A stretch of DNA of 64,000 nucleotides from Halichoerus grypus (taxonomy: Eukaryota; Chordata; Mammalia; Carnivora; Phocidae). How positions within the stretch are numbered: position 1 is the stretch's first letter; the number at the start of each line of letters is the position of its first letter. Shown in pieces: positions 1-12,719 of the stretch. Where the stretch lies: NCBI RefSeq assembly GCF_964656455.1, contig NC_135715.1, forward strand, positions 34,916,603-34,980,602, read 5' to 3'. The notes beneath the pieces were generated by a model. The model did not search any database and had not been told where the DNA came from. It was given only the letters and a program-made list of their open reading frames with translations. Both the position numbers and the translations under genes were made by a program.

Positions 1-1477
1 TTGCCAGCTTTTAGGATTTGGTGTCCTTACCGTAGGAGAGACAAGCAAAGTGACTTCAATAAGAACAAAGGGTTTTGTAGCAAAGTTTAACAATTAACTT
101 TTAGGTAGAAGAGAAAAAAAAATTCAGGTCAGCCAGCAAACAATTTCATCATAAAGTAAAATAGTGTACAGTTTTAGAATAAGGAAGTCCCTGGAACGTT
201 CAACCTTCGGGATGAACTTTTCATCTGTAAGACTTGTCAAAATGGGTTAAATACTATATCTGAGTAAGTTACATCATGGAGGAATAAAAGAATAAGAAAA
301 AATGTGGTTATTATTGATCTTAATGGTACTGTGCCATGAAAAGGTGATACAATGAAATTCATTTAATAAGCTAAAGATTTTACATATTTGTTTGGTAAGT
401 TGTAAGACATCAGTGAATTTGCATTGGAGCTTGGCTTTAAAACAAACATGGTGGGTTATTTGGGGTCAAAGTAGTGCTCTTATCAGAATAGTCAGAAAAT
501 GATTTTCAAGTAGGGGGCAAGTGCTGGGAAGACCCATAGGGGACCTTGAAGCACTTTTTTGAATTACAATCCATATGCCTCATTTCTGTTCTCCAGGTGC
601 TTCTAGAGTCATATGTCCATGTGAAGGTAACAGTTAAAAAAGCTCCCAAGATGTGTCCCAGGTTGTTCTCATCCCCACTTACTTTGTAGGCATGTCTTGC
701 CTATGAAACAAATAATCATTTATATTAGCAAAGCTTGAAAGTGCCCTGCTTCTGAATACCGTATACACTGACTACAGTCCTATAGTCAATACACTTTATG
801 TTCCATTAGTTATTTAGAACAATCCAGTTTCTTCCACACCACAGAACAATTTGGATTTGGTTGTTATACTGTATTAGTTTGCAGTTTCCTGGAAATGTCA
901 CATGACAAATTCTATTGTGCTATAAATACCTACAAAACAATGACTTTTGAAATGAGGAGAAAACGTGAACCTTAAGCTCTCTTGAAATTAAAGTATTAAC
1001 ATTTATTTTTTAAGTTTTAAATGGATTTTGTTATTATTAGTAAGGACAGTATGGTGGCTAAGTACTAAGCCCAGTGTAAGTGTGCGGCTCTTCCTCTGCA
1101 GGCCGTTTGAGAGGGAACGTGGGGTTAAGTATCCTGTAGAAGCTGACCACATATGTGATTTGGCATTTTTATCTGATACTCTGGCATCAGATGATTACTT
1201 AACTTTCTGAGTGAAGCAAAGACATGAGGAGTCAACCATGAAGAGATGAAAATGATGGATTATGGCTTCAGAATGTCAACAAATGTTGTGTCTGCTTATA
1301 AGAGAGCCTATATGAACAACAGTTTTCCTTGAGTTTGAAAGATTAGAAGATTATCATTTAGGTTTTTTTCCCCCAAAGAGGTGGCTTTAAAGTGTGTTTC
1401 AGAATATGGTTAGTATTCTTAATTCCCATTGAACTTATAGTAGATAGTAATGAGATTTAAAGCTATAATAAAGCCAC

Positions 1478-1550
1478 ATGCATTTATATATCTATATCTA
1501 TTATCTAATCTATATATGTCTATATCCGTATTCACACATATATTAAATAT
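1478..1550 (+). repeat. AT-rich simple repeat
   Basis: Imperfect tatatctatatctat/ctatatatg units. Confidence 0.8.
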
Positions 1551-1654
1551 GGGAAAGTTATAACCTGTTTTAGAAAAAAAAAAAAAACAGAAAGAATATC
1601 ATCTCTGCCCCCATTTGCTTACAAAGATTTATTAATCCCAGCAAACTTTGACAC

Positions 1655-1850
1655 AGTACATCCTATATGCCCAGTATTGCTCTAAATACTAAGGGTATAA
1701 TAACTCAGTCCTCATGGCTACTTTTGAGGATTACTATTATTATCTCCACTTTACAGAAGAGGTGAACAAGATGGAGACCAAGGTCACATGGCTTGTGGGT
1801 AGCAGGTAGGTTTTCCTCCAGAGGCCCTGCTCCTAACCACGATGCCATTT
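1655..1850 (-). repeat. MIR SINE
   Basis: ctccactttacagaagaggt, gaccaaggtcacatggcttg and ctgctcctaaccacgatgcc are the reversed MIR sequence. Confidence 0.75.
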
Positions 1851-2529
1851 CTTTGACATAATGACGGAGACAGACATGTTCCTGGGACCCACATAGCCAG
1901 AGCTTGGACGTATACATGCTTCACAAGTGGGGAATAGAGTATGTGTGTACACCCCATCTGTACGAAAATCTTGTTTTGCCTCTATACCTGCCTGCCAATT
2001 TACCTCCTTACCCTAATTCCCCCATGTTATATTATTGGAACAAACATTATGTTAATACTGATTTCAAATTTCCCCCCTTACTTTCTACAAATGTATAGTT
2101 TTCTGTGGTTTTACATGCTTCCTATTAGTATTAGAGACAAACTCCTATTAGTTCAATTTCCTTTTAAATCTGACTATCTTCCTTGGATGAATTATTCCCT
2201 GATACATATTGTCTGATTTTACAATATGTTGTTTATTAATATTAATTGTTTAATAGTCCAGTCTGTATATATATATATATAAACTAGTTATTTTTGTTAT
2301 AATCAATAATTTATTCCTACCATTTTCTTTTTTTGTGTCTGTTTTTACTAGATTTCTGGAGCCTTGTTAACTTGTCCTTTCAATCTTATATATGATTTCC
2401 TCCTTTAATTTTCCCTCAAAATTCTTTTTTATTTCATCTTCCCTAAATTCTTGTTTACACTTTCAGGGACAAGTCTCAACTTATCCTTATGTTTTCCACC
2501 TATGGGTCGATTTGTTCCTCCATCCCCAA

Positions 2530-2690
2530 GAGGTTGTGTTGTGGTGGCAAGAGCATGGCATTATCACATTTAATACTAACAATAATCTTCTGCAATTGGT
2601 ACCATTTTATCTCCGTTCTAATGGTGATGAAATTGAGGTTTAGAGAGGATTGATAGATTGTTCGAGACTCAGAGCTTGAGAATGATGTAA
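2530..2690 (-). repeat. Possible MIR fragment
   Basis: taatactaacaataatcttc, accattttatctccgttcta and gatgaaattgaggtttagag resemble reversed MIR, with strong decay. Confidence 0.4.
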
Positions 2691-3026
2691 TCAGAAAGAA
2701 ACCCAAGTTTGACCTCCTCTGGTATCTTTTTTCTCCAAATTGCCTTACTGTACCTTACAGTTATTTCAATTTATTGCTAAAATCCTCTTATTACATGGAA
2801 ATATTAGAAACGATAAGTAATGGTGATGTGGTGGCCAGATAAATTTGCTAATTTAGGGGCATATCAATTCCTGTGCCAATGTTTAATCCTGTACATACAT
2901 GTAGGCTATATTGGTTAGGACTGAAACATTTGAACAAGAAATTGATCTGAAACATAACTGCTAAAGTATTACATAGTCCTCAGAAGTATTGCTTTTATCA
3001 ATTTTGAATCGAATTGTTATTTCTTT

Positions 3027-3120
3027 TCTTTTTTTTTTAATTTTTTTATTGTTATGTTAATCCCCATACATTACATCATTAGTTTTAGATATAGTGTTCC
3101 ATGATTCATTGTTTGTGCAA
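3027..3120 (-). mobile_element. Very short 5'-truncated L1 insertion with 16-bp target site duplication
   Basis: A T-rich start (reversed poly-A tail) is followed by attgttatgttaatccccat and acatcattagttttagatat ... gattcattgtttgtgca, the reverse complement of the carnivore L1 3' end also seen at 59370-59435. A perfect 16-bp duplication gaattgttatttcttt flanks it at 3011-3026 and 3121-3136. Only about 65-95 bp of L1 was copied. Confidence 0.93.
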
Positions 3121-3247
3121 GAATTGTTATTTCTTTAATGAAAACTAGAGAATTCATCGTTTTGTGCTTATGTTATTTTTAGAACAGCTTGGTAATAAAA
3201 ATGTTAATATATGAACAGAAATAATACTAAGGGAAATTACTGTAGAC

Positions 3248-3450
3248 AGTAGAGCATAATGGTTGAATGCATGAGCTCTAGATTCAGGGAAACTTAGATT
3301 CTACTTCCCACTCAATGGTGGGAATGCTATTAAATTGTAATGGTTACTTAGCTACATTAATCCTCATTTTCCAAATGTGAGAAATGGGAATAATAAGTTT
3401 CTGCTTAAGGGAGAAGTTGTAAGAAAAATTGACTAATATAGAGACGTGGC
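3248..3450 (+). repeat. MIR SINE
   Basis: cagtagagcataatggttga, atgagctctagattcaggga, ctcattttccaaatgtgaga and aatgggaataataagtttct follow the MIR consensus in sense. Confidence 0.75.
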
Positions 3451-3748
3451 TAACTCTTGTTCCTCTCATCTTTCTTCATCATCAATCATCTCTGAACCAG
3501 GTAGCCACAAATTTACCAACAGGTTATGTTCCAAAAATTCACTTGTGAGTTGTTTGAAAGTTGAAACATCCTTTTCCCCCATAGAATAACATCATAAATA
3601 TAGGTTAGAGCTAATTGAAGGAATACTATCAGCTCATTAGTGATACTCTATAAATTTGTTATGGGTTAAATAGGCTCCCTGGAAAAACCAGAGCTAGACT
3701 ATTTGACACAATTATAGTAAAGGATGCTACTAATCCTATTGTATAAAA

Positions 3749-4082
3749 CAGGAGTCGGCAAACTTTCTCTGTAAAAGGTCAGATAGTAAATATCTTAGGC
3801 TTTCTGGGCCATATGGTATCATCTGTCACAACTCCTCAAATCTACTGTTACGGTTTTAAAGCGGCCATAGATTATATACAAATGAACGATGTGGCTCTGT
3901 TCCAATAAAACTTTATGGACACCAAAATTTAAAATTTTTATGATTTTTAGGTGTCACAAAATATCATTCGTCTTTTTATTTTATTCTTTGAATCATTTCA
4001 AAATGCAAAAACCACAGGCTATTCAAAAACTGGTGGCAGGCTGGATTTGGCCTATAGTCCATAGTTTGCCTATGTCCGATCA
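3749..4082. mobile_element. Non-autonomous hAT-like DNA transposon fossil
   Basis: One end is caggagtcggcaaactttct and the other is ggcctatagtccatagtttg, forming inverted ends around cagatagtaaatatcttagg and tgttccaataaaactttatg. This is a very common ancient mammalian MER-type element of roughly 300 bp. I do not commit to a subfamily name. Confidence 0.8.
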
Positions 4083-4416
4083 GAAATAGCATATTGTCTC
4101 TTCTGAACTTTTTCCCTAAAATATTTCATACCACTCACCTTTGTCAGCATTTCATCTCTCAGGGATCTAAAAGATTCTAAGATTTGAAAATTGATTATTT
4201 ATGTCAAAAGTTTAAAAAGACCTATGGTCTAGAACAGAGTGTTGATAACTTAGAACTTGATCCAGAAGTCTGGGTACAAGTCCACCGTTTTAACTTAGCA
4301 GTATTCTGCTTTGGCACAAGCCAGTTAAACTCCCCAAGCTTTCTCGTGTTTGAAAGCAGGGGATATCTCAGGTTTGTAAGGAAAAAATGGAACACTATTT
4401 TCAGTGATCACTAATT

Positions 4417-4595
4417 TTTTTTTTTTTTAAGATTTTGTTTATTTATTCATGAGAGACAGAGAGAGAGGCAGAGGCAGAGGGAGAAGCAGGCTTCCCGCGG
4501 AGCAGGGAGCCTGATGCGGGACTCGATCCCAGGACCCTGGGATCATGACCTGAGCTGAAGGCAGACGCTTACCGACTGAGCCACCCAGGGGTCCC
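4417..4595 (-). mobile_element. CanSINE (SINEC) with 16-bp target site duplication
   Basis: Inserted in antisense. On the + strand it reads T-run, AAGATTTTGTTTATTTATTC, a purine-rich GAGA tract, then the tRNA-derived head in reverse (gatcatgacctgag ... actgagccacccaggggtccc). A perfect 16-bp duplication, tcagtgatcactaatt, lies at 4401-4416 and 4596-4611, so this insertion is well preserved. The reversed tRNA-like part carries the pol III box regions. Confidence 0.96.
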
Positions 4596-4684
4596 TCAGT
4601 GATCACTAATTAAGGAGCACTGTAGAATGTGAGAAATGAGTACCCCACTCTACGATGGTTTCCAGTATCTGTGCTGTAGGTCCC

Positions 4685-5290
4685 TGTGTCAGTTTGCTAG
4701 GGCTCCCAGAAAAAATACCACAGACTGGGTGGCTTAAACAAGAGAAATGTATTTTCTTACAGTGATGGCGGCCAGAAGTCCAAAATCAGGTTATGGCAGT
4801 TTAGTTTTCCGTGAAGCCTGAGTTGTCTTGGCTTGTAGACACCACCTTCTCACTGTGTCCTCACGTGGCCTTTCCACATGTGCTGGAATCCCTGACATCT
4901 TTTCCTCTTCTTTTTTTTTTTTTTAAGATTTTATTTATTTACTTATTTGAGATAGAAAGAAAAGATTGAGCATGAGAAGGGGGAGGGGCAGAGGGAGATG
5001 GAGAAAGAGACTCCCCGCTGAGCAAAGAGCCTAATGAGGGGCTCGATCCCAGGACCCTGAGATCATGACCTAAGCCAAAGGCAGACACTTAACTGACTGA
5101 GTCACCCAGGTGCCCCTCTCTTCCTTTTCTTATGAGGACACCAGTCCTAATGGATAAGAGCCCAACTTTGTGATCTCATTTAACCTTAATTACCCCTTTA
5201 CAGACCCAATCTCCAAATATAGTCACAATGGAGATTAGGGCTTCAGCACATGAATTCTGGGGAGACCCAGCTCTAAAACAGTCTATAACA
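4685..5290 (-). mobile_element. MLT1-type MaLR solitary LTR, interrupted by a CanSINE
   Basis: On the + strand the element starts tgtgtcagtttgctagggct and continues ccacagactgggtggcttaa, both hallmark MLT1 LTR 3'-end sequence in reverse. The 5' half resumes after the SINE (tcttatgaggacaccagtcc ... ctataaca). The LTR is bounded by a 5-bp duplication gtccc at 4680-4684 and 5291-5295, as expected for an LTR integration. The SINE at 4911-5116 splits it. Family assignment is from memory of the consensus; subfamily not resolved. Confidence 0.85.
4911..5116 (-). mobile_element. CanSINE nested in the MLT1 LTR
   Basis: T-run, AAGATTTTATTTATTTACTT, a GA-rich stretch, then gaccctgagatcatgaccta and gagtcacccaggtgcccc. 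It interrupts the LTR between tttcctcttc and tcttccttttc, so it is younger than the LTR. A clean duplication is hard to define because both flanks are CT-rich. Confidence 0.93.
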
Positions 5291-6614
5291 GTCCCATGTT
5301 AATGACTAAATTGTCCATAAACCAAGGTAGGTAACCAAGGTAAATCCCCTTAGATAAAAGACATGGTATAGAAGAATAGGCAATGTTACCATAAGGATGC
5401 ATTCTAATAGCCCCCTTAATCTCAAAATTCAACATCTGCGTTATTTCAGTCTGAGATAAATCTAAATAGAATTATATTGCATTAAATTTCTGTTATACTG
5501 ATTATTTTTTGCATTTGCTATAGGAAAATATAATGCCAAGGAGTAAAATTAATTTCCTTTATAGAGATTGATTTTTGACCTGAGTAAGGTTAAAACAGCA
5601 AAAGCTTTTAACTCCAGGAATAATGAGTATTGCTTCAGGACTTCTGGCTATTTATGTGGAAAAGTTTTGCCAAGGTATACAGTATTGTTTTCCCTAATGC
5701 TCTTTACCCCTTTTTACTTTTCTTCACTGAAGATCAGATTATTTCCTAAATGTTTGTTTTCTATCTATCATGTAGATCTTTTTGTTTGCCCTTAGTTGAA
5801 TAAGTTATGTGTCAAATTCTGTTCATGGTATTGCTTTGGTGGAGTAGAACAGATTGCTTTGGAAATCATCAACCTTGGGGGAATTTACATGGTACAATTT
5901 TGATATTCTACAGAAATTTTTAAATCCTGATTATTCTCTACCATTACTCTTGTGAATTAGTTTTCATATATTTCAGAATGTTTCTGTCTTTTCGTAAACA
6001 GATGCATCCAATGTTAGTTTAGTCCATACGTATTTGGTTTCTAGAAAAGGCATGGTGGAAGATAATGTAGTCTTAAAAATGTAGAAGTCCTACAAAAAGC
6101 ATAGACTGACAGGTGTTTAATGGACACACATTTATAATCAAGTCCCTGTTGACAACCATTACTTGAAGAGTCAGTTAGATAGTTAATTTCTAAATTCTCT
6201 TAAGCCAAAAAGTGGCAGTTGAGTTAATTTTGTCAATAACATGTAGATTCATGTTATGGGATGTAGTTTGCTAAGAACGTAGTGGAGGCCATAGAAGTAA
6301 TTTTAATTGAGATTTTTACAACCATTTGATAACAGTGTTTTGATCACTGTAGTTAGGGCAGGATTCCAACAGTGGCCATAAAATCTGTGACTAATCCACT
6401 GAGTCACCCAGTCCCTGTCATATATTGTTTAATGGCCCATGCTGCCAGGAATTATTATTGCTTTCTAGTGATAATTTTTAAAGAGAGAAACTTTGTGGAC
6501 ACAAAAGATGAATATAAGATGAAAACTTATGTTTGTAAAGGCAGTTAATAAAACATCTCTTCACTAAGTATATGATAGAGTTTACTCATTTATGAGGACT
6601 GTTCAGATTCTTAA

Positions 6615-6668
6615 ATCATATATATCAATATAAATATATATTTGTGTGTGTATATATACATATATGAT
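6615..6668 (+). repeat. AT-rich simple repeat
   Basis: tcatatatatcaatataaat, atatatttgtgtgtgtatat and atacatatatgat form an imperfect TA/TG tract. Confidence 0.85.
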
Positions 6669-6689
6669 ACCGATGAATATTCTAACTTT

Positions 6690-7800
6690 CCTTGGTTAAT
6701 GTTTGCAGGGCACTTACAGATGCTGGAATAATCTCTAATGTTTTTGCTCAATCTGCTCTGGAGATGGATGAAATAAATAGTTTAAACTAATTAATGTAAC
6801 ACCAGCTGTTACAAGTACTTGGCAGACGTCTGTGCGTTTTGATGGGCAGGGAGCGGCTGTTGTACTTGACTTTATTTTAGTACAATGTTGATCACAGTGT
6901 AAGCTGGAATAAATGACAAGCCAAAAGAAGGAACAGAGGATGAATTGCATGTAATGCGAAATAAAAACCATCTTCTCTAAAAATTTATAATTTTTAAAGC
7001 TAAGGGATAGAGAGACGGTTCTGCTGGGATTCATCAAGTCATAAGGCCTTTGATAGCTGCTAGGTTAAACATGCCCAATAATTCTACGCTGCAAATAAAA
7101 AGCTGCTAAAATATAGGTACGTGATCTTGGACACTGTCCTTGGTTTTTCCAAAGGACCTATTAGAGTTACAGGTATGCAGTGTCAGCTAGATGTTCGAGA
7201 CCCTCCTTCTGCTAATTAAATGTCTTTAGAAAAAAAAAATAAGAGAGGTTGTAGTCATCTGGAACAGGTTGGGAAATTATTGTAATTATATTATTTTAGC
7301 AAGTGGAAAGGAGGTATTGAGTTTTATTCCTTGGCGATTATGAATGTTATTATTTTTAAGTTTCTATGGGGGTACAGGGGCATACTTCTTATATATATAT
7401 ATGATTCCCTCCTGGAAAAAAAAAAAGGAATTTACAGCTCACAAACACCAAGCAGGGATCATCCATTGGAATGACCTCCTTATGAGACGAGTTTCGTTTG
7501 TGGTCCTACAGTGAAGAAAAATGTTTCTGCCCGTATGCTTATAGTTTCCGTAGACTTAAGAAGTTTAAATAGCCTCCTAACTTCTGTTTTAAAGTTGGAG
7601 AGCAGAATCCTTGTGCTCTGACAAAGAAGCAGTGATTGTTATCTCAGTGTGCGCCCGCATTAAGATAACAGTGTCATTGTACAGATTGTTACCCTGTGAA
7701 TTTGTCTAATAAGTTATTACAACGTGTGCTGAGCAGATGGCAATGTGCTCCTGAAAGAACTGATGGATGGGATATGATGTCATCAATGGGATGACAAGGT
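6690..7800 (+). promoter_or_regulatory. Candidate conserved noncoding (enhancer-like) region
   Basis: Free of recognised repeats, with a denser and more varied sequence than the surrounding AT-rich intron. Visible motifs include aaactaattaatg (homeodomain-type, near 6783), an inverted pair of GATA-type sites (gttatct 7638-7644 and agataac 7663-7669) around tgtgcgcccgcatt, and the palindrome tgatgtcatca (7775-7785, CRE/AP-1-like). DACH1 is known to be rich in developmental enhancers; conservation here is untested. Confidence 0.3.
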
Positions 7801-9700
7801 TCACAAGGTACTTGACCTCCAAGAATAAGTCCTAACTGGTTAGAATTCTAAATGGTGAACTTTGGTGACACTAGCTAAATGGGAAATATGTGCAATTTGT
7901 ATTTCTTTATGGTGGTGTTTACCCCCTTCACTGAACTCCACATAATGGGATTTTGTCCCTGAAGACTCAGGGATATTGTTGGAGGGCTGCACCCTGTAAC
8001 CTTCTGAGGATTTCAAATACAAATCCACACATCTAAACTTTAACAAAATCACAGTGAATGTTATTTATGAAGTCAGGTTCAGAGCTTTCCCTTTTTTATA
8101 TGTATATATGCAGAAAGAACTTAGTTAAGACATCCCATTAATTTTAACATGTTATCACAAAATAGCAAAGTGCTGACTCCGTGGAAATATTCAGTGCATA
8201 AAATTAAACTTTTATATTTTCATTAAAATATATTTCTATATATACAAGCCTAAAATAAGCTGTCAGAGATCCTGATGTTGTCTTTATATTTTAATTATGA
8301 CTTTACTTGCACTTATAGGTGACAAACCTAAACACATTAACATTTTTATTTCAATATTATCATTTTAAAATTTCAAATGACTTCAGAATCTATTTCGTAT
8401 CACCTATGTGATATGATCTCGGAATTTACATTGGCCTGGCAAATATATTCTGGACAGAGATCATAACAAGTATGATTACAGATACAGGGACTCAGAGGAA
8501 AATGGACAAAACACGATAATAGGATATGTGCATCGTGTGGAATCAAATTAAAAAGCCCAACTATTTATAATTGTTTTATGGAGAGAAGATTGACTGATTA
8601 AAAGGCATGTCCAGGAAGAAAACACTGAAATGTACTAAAGAAAGGACCAAGCAACAAAGCATGAACTCCCTCTTTTGAACATTCTGTCAGATTTTATACA
8701 TAAGCTGACAAGAATTCTAAGGTCTAACAAAAATAAATTGCCGTAAGTGTGGTGGTCTGCATTGTTGTTTTTGTTCACTTTGAATAACTGAACTCAGGTT
8801 ATTAATAATGAAGATGGTTTAAAAAATGAGACAAGTATCTTTTCATGGAAGGAGATGAAAGAAATACACATATATAACTGTGACTAACATAAAGGATATG
8901 CATGTTTCTGTGGCATATTCTGGAAGTTGTTAAGTGCTTGGAATAACAATTTGATTATGAGGTATATCATCATAATATATCAGGTCTTACAATGCTATCA
9001 GGTGTTAAAGAGAAAACAGATTATAGTGTTTCTGGCTCAGAAGTAAATGGAGTTATAAAAATAATGATTTTTATCAACCTAATGAATTTACACTGAAATA
9101 AATTACCCCCATGAAGTTTATTCATTTGGTACCTTTATAAGAATCAATAGTGGCAGTAGAAGATGCAGAAATGTAATATTTTAATTTATTCCATATTTTT
9201 CATATAAATTCTAATTGTAAATAAAGTACTGAGGGCTTCCTAATTACTTTAAGTTGACAGCAAAAATTTAGCCTATAGTTGCAAATGTTATAACAATGAA
9301 TTAATTTTAAAGCAATTACTATGGTAATATAGATTATAATTTAGATTCAGTCTTATCTCTTTGGATATATCAAAGCCTATATGTTTAAACCAGTTCTAAA
9401 CTTTATAAGCTTATACTATCATGTGTTAATATTGCCTAGATGATTAGCATAATTAAACAGTATTCTGTCAATGTATATCAAGTGATCAAAAGAGCTTATG
9501 AAATTATTTGATAAATTATTCAAATGGATTTGCTATTTTTAATATAAATGAAATAACAGAACCCATATCTCATACCACATTGACACTCAGTATTGATTAT
9601 ATGGCTAAACCATTTTCAGGGGCTGACTTTACTTAATCTGATCTCTTTTTCTGTCTGAGGCAGATAAAATATTAATACAAGGTAAATGAGTGCTCACTGA

Positions 9701-9813
9701 ACTTGCCATATGGCCCCTGTGGAGGACAGAGGGGCCTGGGCAGCCTATGGACTTGCCATATGGGCCTAGAGGGAAAAGGTAAGTATTACACAGAGAACAA
9801 ATCTACCATATGG
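9701..9813 (+). promoter_or_regulatory. Three CCATATGG motifs at exact 50-bp spacing
   Basis: CCATATGG lies at 9706-9713, 9756-9763 and 9806-9813. It fits the SRF CArG-box consensus CC(A/T)6GG and contains a CATATG E-box. The first two share the ten-base context acttgccata. The rest of each 50-bp unit is only weakly similar, so this may be either an eroded 50-bp tandem repeat or a spaced binding-site array. Function is inference. Confidence 0.4.
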
Positions 9814-11462
9814 ACTGGGTGGAGCACTTGAGACTCTAAATACTTACTTATACTGGGGCATTTTCACAAAAGAATAAAAAACACATAAATAATACATTAT
9901 ACAAAAACCCTTGAAAATGGATCAATTGTTTAGATTTAATATGATGCTTTCAAGCAATGTCCAGAGCATATAAATAATCATGGTTTACTTTGAAATGGCA
10001 AAGAGGATCATCAATCATTTACCCCTGACATTTTTACATTGCATTTAACATCTGTTCCATAATAGCATGGTACAGTAATATACTTAACATCATATTACAC
10101 ACTGAACCTAAACAAATAAATATAACACTAAATTAGAGTTTCTGAAAGTTTGCCTTGCTTCTACTAATATTTTTGCAAATACTGAATTATCTACCCCTTC
10201 CATCACTTGAATTTTTTGTTATTATATACAGCAGATGAAATTAAGCAAATGGCAAAAGCAATTTTCTTGGTATAATCAAACCTCATTAATTTGGTTTCTG
10301 CTAATATGGAATTTATGATAATTTGGCTTGGGCTTGATAAAGTTTACCTTTGTACTAGATATAAAGAAAAGATTTGCTAAGCCAATTATTAGTATAAACA
10401 AGATTACAATGAGCATGTTTAACCCACTTAAGAGAGCATACTTTTAAAGGATTTTAACACATTAATTGAATGCAAATATATACTGCTAATAACAAATGAG
10501 TCCAATTTAGTCTTTGAAACAGGTCTTTTAGTACCTGTATTTGTTAGCAGATGGTTCCAATTACTGTATATACTTCTAAGTCTGTGCATATTTCTTTGCA
10601 GTGTTCTATTTCTTACACTTTTGTTGAATTTACGCCTAGCCATTTCCACTAATCACTATCTCACTTTATTTTCCAAAACATCTATGTCTCTGTTTTTTTT
10701 CCCCCCCTAGGAAGAATAATCCTCAAAAAAGAAGAGAGAGATTACCTTTCTAGATTTTCTTAAAAGCTATATGGATTCTTCTTTGGGTTTCCTAAATTAG
10801 ATTTTTATAATTGAAACAACAAAAAGCCTCTAAGAATCAATTCTAAAGCACCACAATTTGACAAATGTGGATACATTTGAAACTGCATTTGAAGTTGTTC
10901 TGTGCAATTCTTTGTGGCTAATTTACAGACAAAAACATTAACATTTATTCATATACGATTTTGATATCTTCAGGATTTGATAGCATTTTATTGAGTTTAT
11001 TCACACTTTGGAATCCAAGAAAAGTTTGTCAGAGAACAAAATTATCCAAATCTTTGGACTATATCGGTCTATTAGACTAAATATTTATGTTTCCTGCCAC
11101 TTCAGTGTCTTTACTCAGCCTTCATAGTTGGCTTTTGACTTTTTCCTCTCTGTTTTGGTATTTTTCTCTTCTTCTGGGTTTGCCTCCTATCTCTCTGGAG
11201 GGGGACCGGGGATTCTCCCTCTATGCCATTGACTTTTCTCCTTCTACATAATGGGTGTTTATTAATTCATGTGGTAAACCAAACAAAATAATAGTATTCA
11301 AATTTTAAAAATCTTTAGGTATGAGGAACATGATGTAGAGAAGACTAAGCAGCAGTCAGGATGTTGAAACAGATAGGCGGCAAGAAGGTTCTGGCAAGCA
11401 GTAGGTGACAAATGGAGGGCTGTAACTGGAAGGCAAAAGTGAAGTTCTAGGGGGAAAAAAAA

Positions 11463-11506
11463 AATATATATATATATGTATGTACACACACATATACATA
11501 TAGTGG
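11463..11506 (+). repeat. Compound (TA)n(CA)n simple repeat
   Basis: atatatatatatatgtatg followed by tacacacacatatacatat. Confidence 0.9.
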
Positions 11507-11688
11507 GGGACGCCTGACCATGGAGAATTGGATTTCCAAGAATAGAAAATGCTGAGATGGAAAACATAAGAACTATAGTCCAAGGGAAACCAAGATATTG
11601 AACATGAAACCAAGGTACAGGATAGACCCCAGTTATAACATTAGTTATAACAAATAAATCCTGTAGGGAAAGAAGGCAAGAATACATC

Positions 11689-11887
11689 TTTTTAAAGATT
11701 TATTTATTTGTTTATTTGAGAGAGAGAGAAAGAGAGTGTGTGAGTCAGGGGAGGGGCAGGGGAGAGGGGAAGCAGATGCTCACTGAGCGCGGAACCCAAT
11801 GTGGGGCTAATCTCACAACCCTGAGATCATGACCTGAGCCAAAACCAAGAGTCAGACATTTAACGGAATGAGCCACACAGGCACCCC
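11689..11887 (-). mobile_element. CanSINE, older diverged copy
   Basis: Antisense copy beginning tttaaagatttatttatttg, with a GA tract and ccctgagatcatgacctgag ... gagccacacaggcacccc. Flanks aagaatacat and aggaatacaa resemble an eroded target duplication. The head has several changes (aaccaagagtcagacattta), suggesting an older subfamily. Confidence 0.93.
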
Positions 11888-12719
11888 AGGAATACAATTA
11901 TTAAAAGCAATACCCAAGGCCAGATCAGTAGAGACAAATTGATACTGCATTTTTGTTTGTTTAATCTCTTAGCTTGATGTGCTATATATTACTCCTTCTA
12001 CTGATACTAATGATCGATTTCAGTCATTGCTGATGGTTGAATCTCTAGTCGGGAGCTAAGTGGCATGTGTATGGTGGCAAGAGATAGAAGAAAAGGTAAT
12101 TATCACAGTTCTAGATTTGTATTTATAAGGAGGCAGCATGGCGTGCTACTTTTCTTTTTCCTATGTGCTCTTTATTTCTTTATCTTTTTTCTTATAGAGA
12201 AAGCAAATAGGAATTCTTGGCTTAAAGTCTTTGATAAGTAAAACATCATCAAAGGAAACATCATCAGGTACTTAAGTTCCCTCCACCCTGTACCTTGCCG
12301 TATCCTAGAGGGTCTTCTTTCTAATTTTCTCAATTTGGTTAATATCAGGTATTTTTCCCTGGGTCTCAATCACACAAACTAAAACTTTCTATTCGACTTC
12401 TACTTCTTCCTCAGGCCACCCTTGAGTCACCAGTTCCTATGAATTTCTTGCCAGTATCTCTAGAACTGGAATGCCTAACAAGTTGATAATAAGGCTTTAA
12501 ATAGTAGATTTCTAAATGGGGCTGCCACTACCGTACTCCTATTTCTTCCATACTCATGCTCTCATTGCCCACTCATGATTTTCTAGAATTCTCATTGAAG
12601 CAAAGATTAGGACTTGTCATGGTCCTCTCTCATTGTTTCCTATTACTGTCAGTATTATTCCTACAAAGATTTCATTCATGGGATTTAGAACCAGATAAGT
12701 TAGTGCAGTAGGAGAAAAT

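Noticed and set aside
9701..9813. CRISPR-like regular spacing of a short repeat
   Set aside because: Only an 8-10-bp motif in three copies, in a mammalian intron; no array structure and no cas genes.
11298..11687. 129-codon frame on the - strand
   Set aside because: Contains low-complexity residues from the TA/CA repeat and no recognisable domain.
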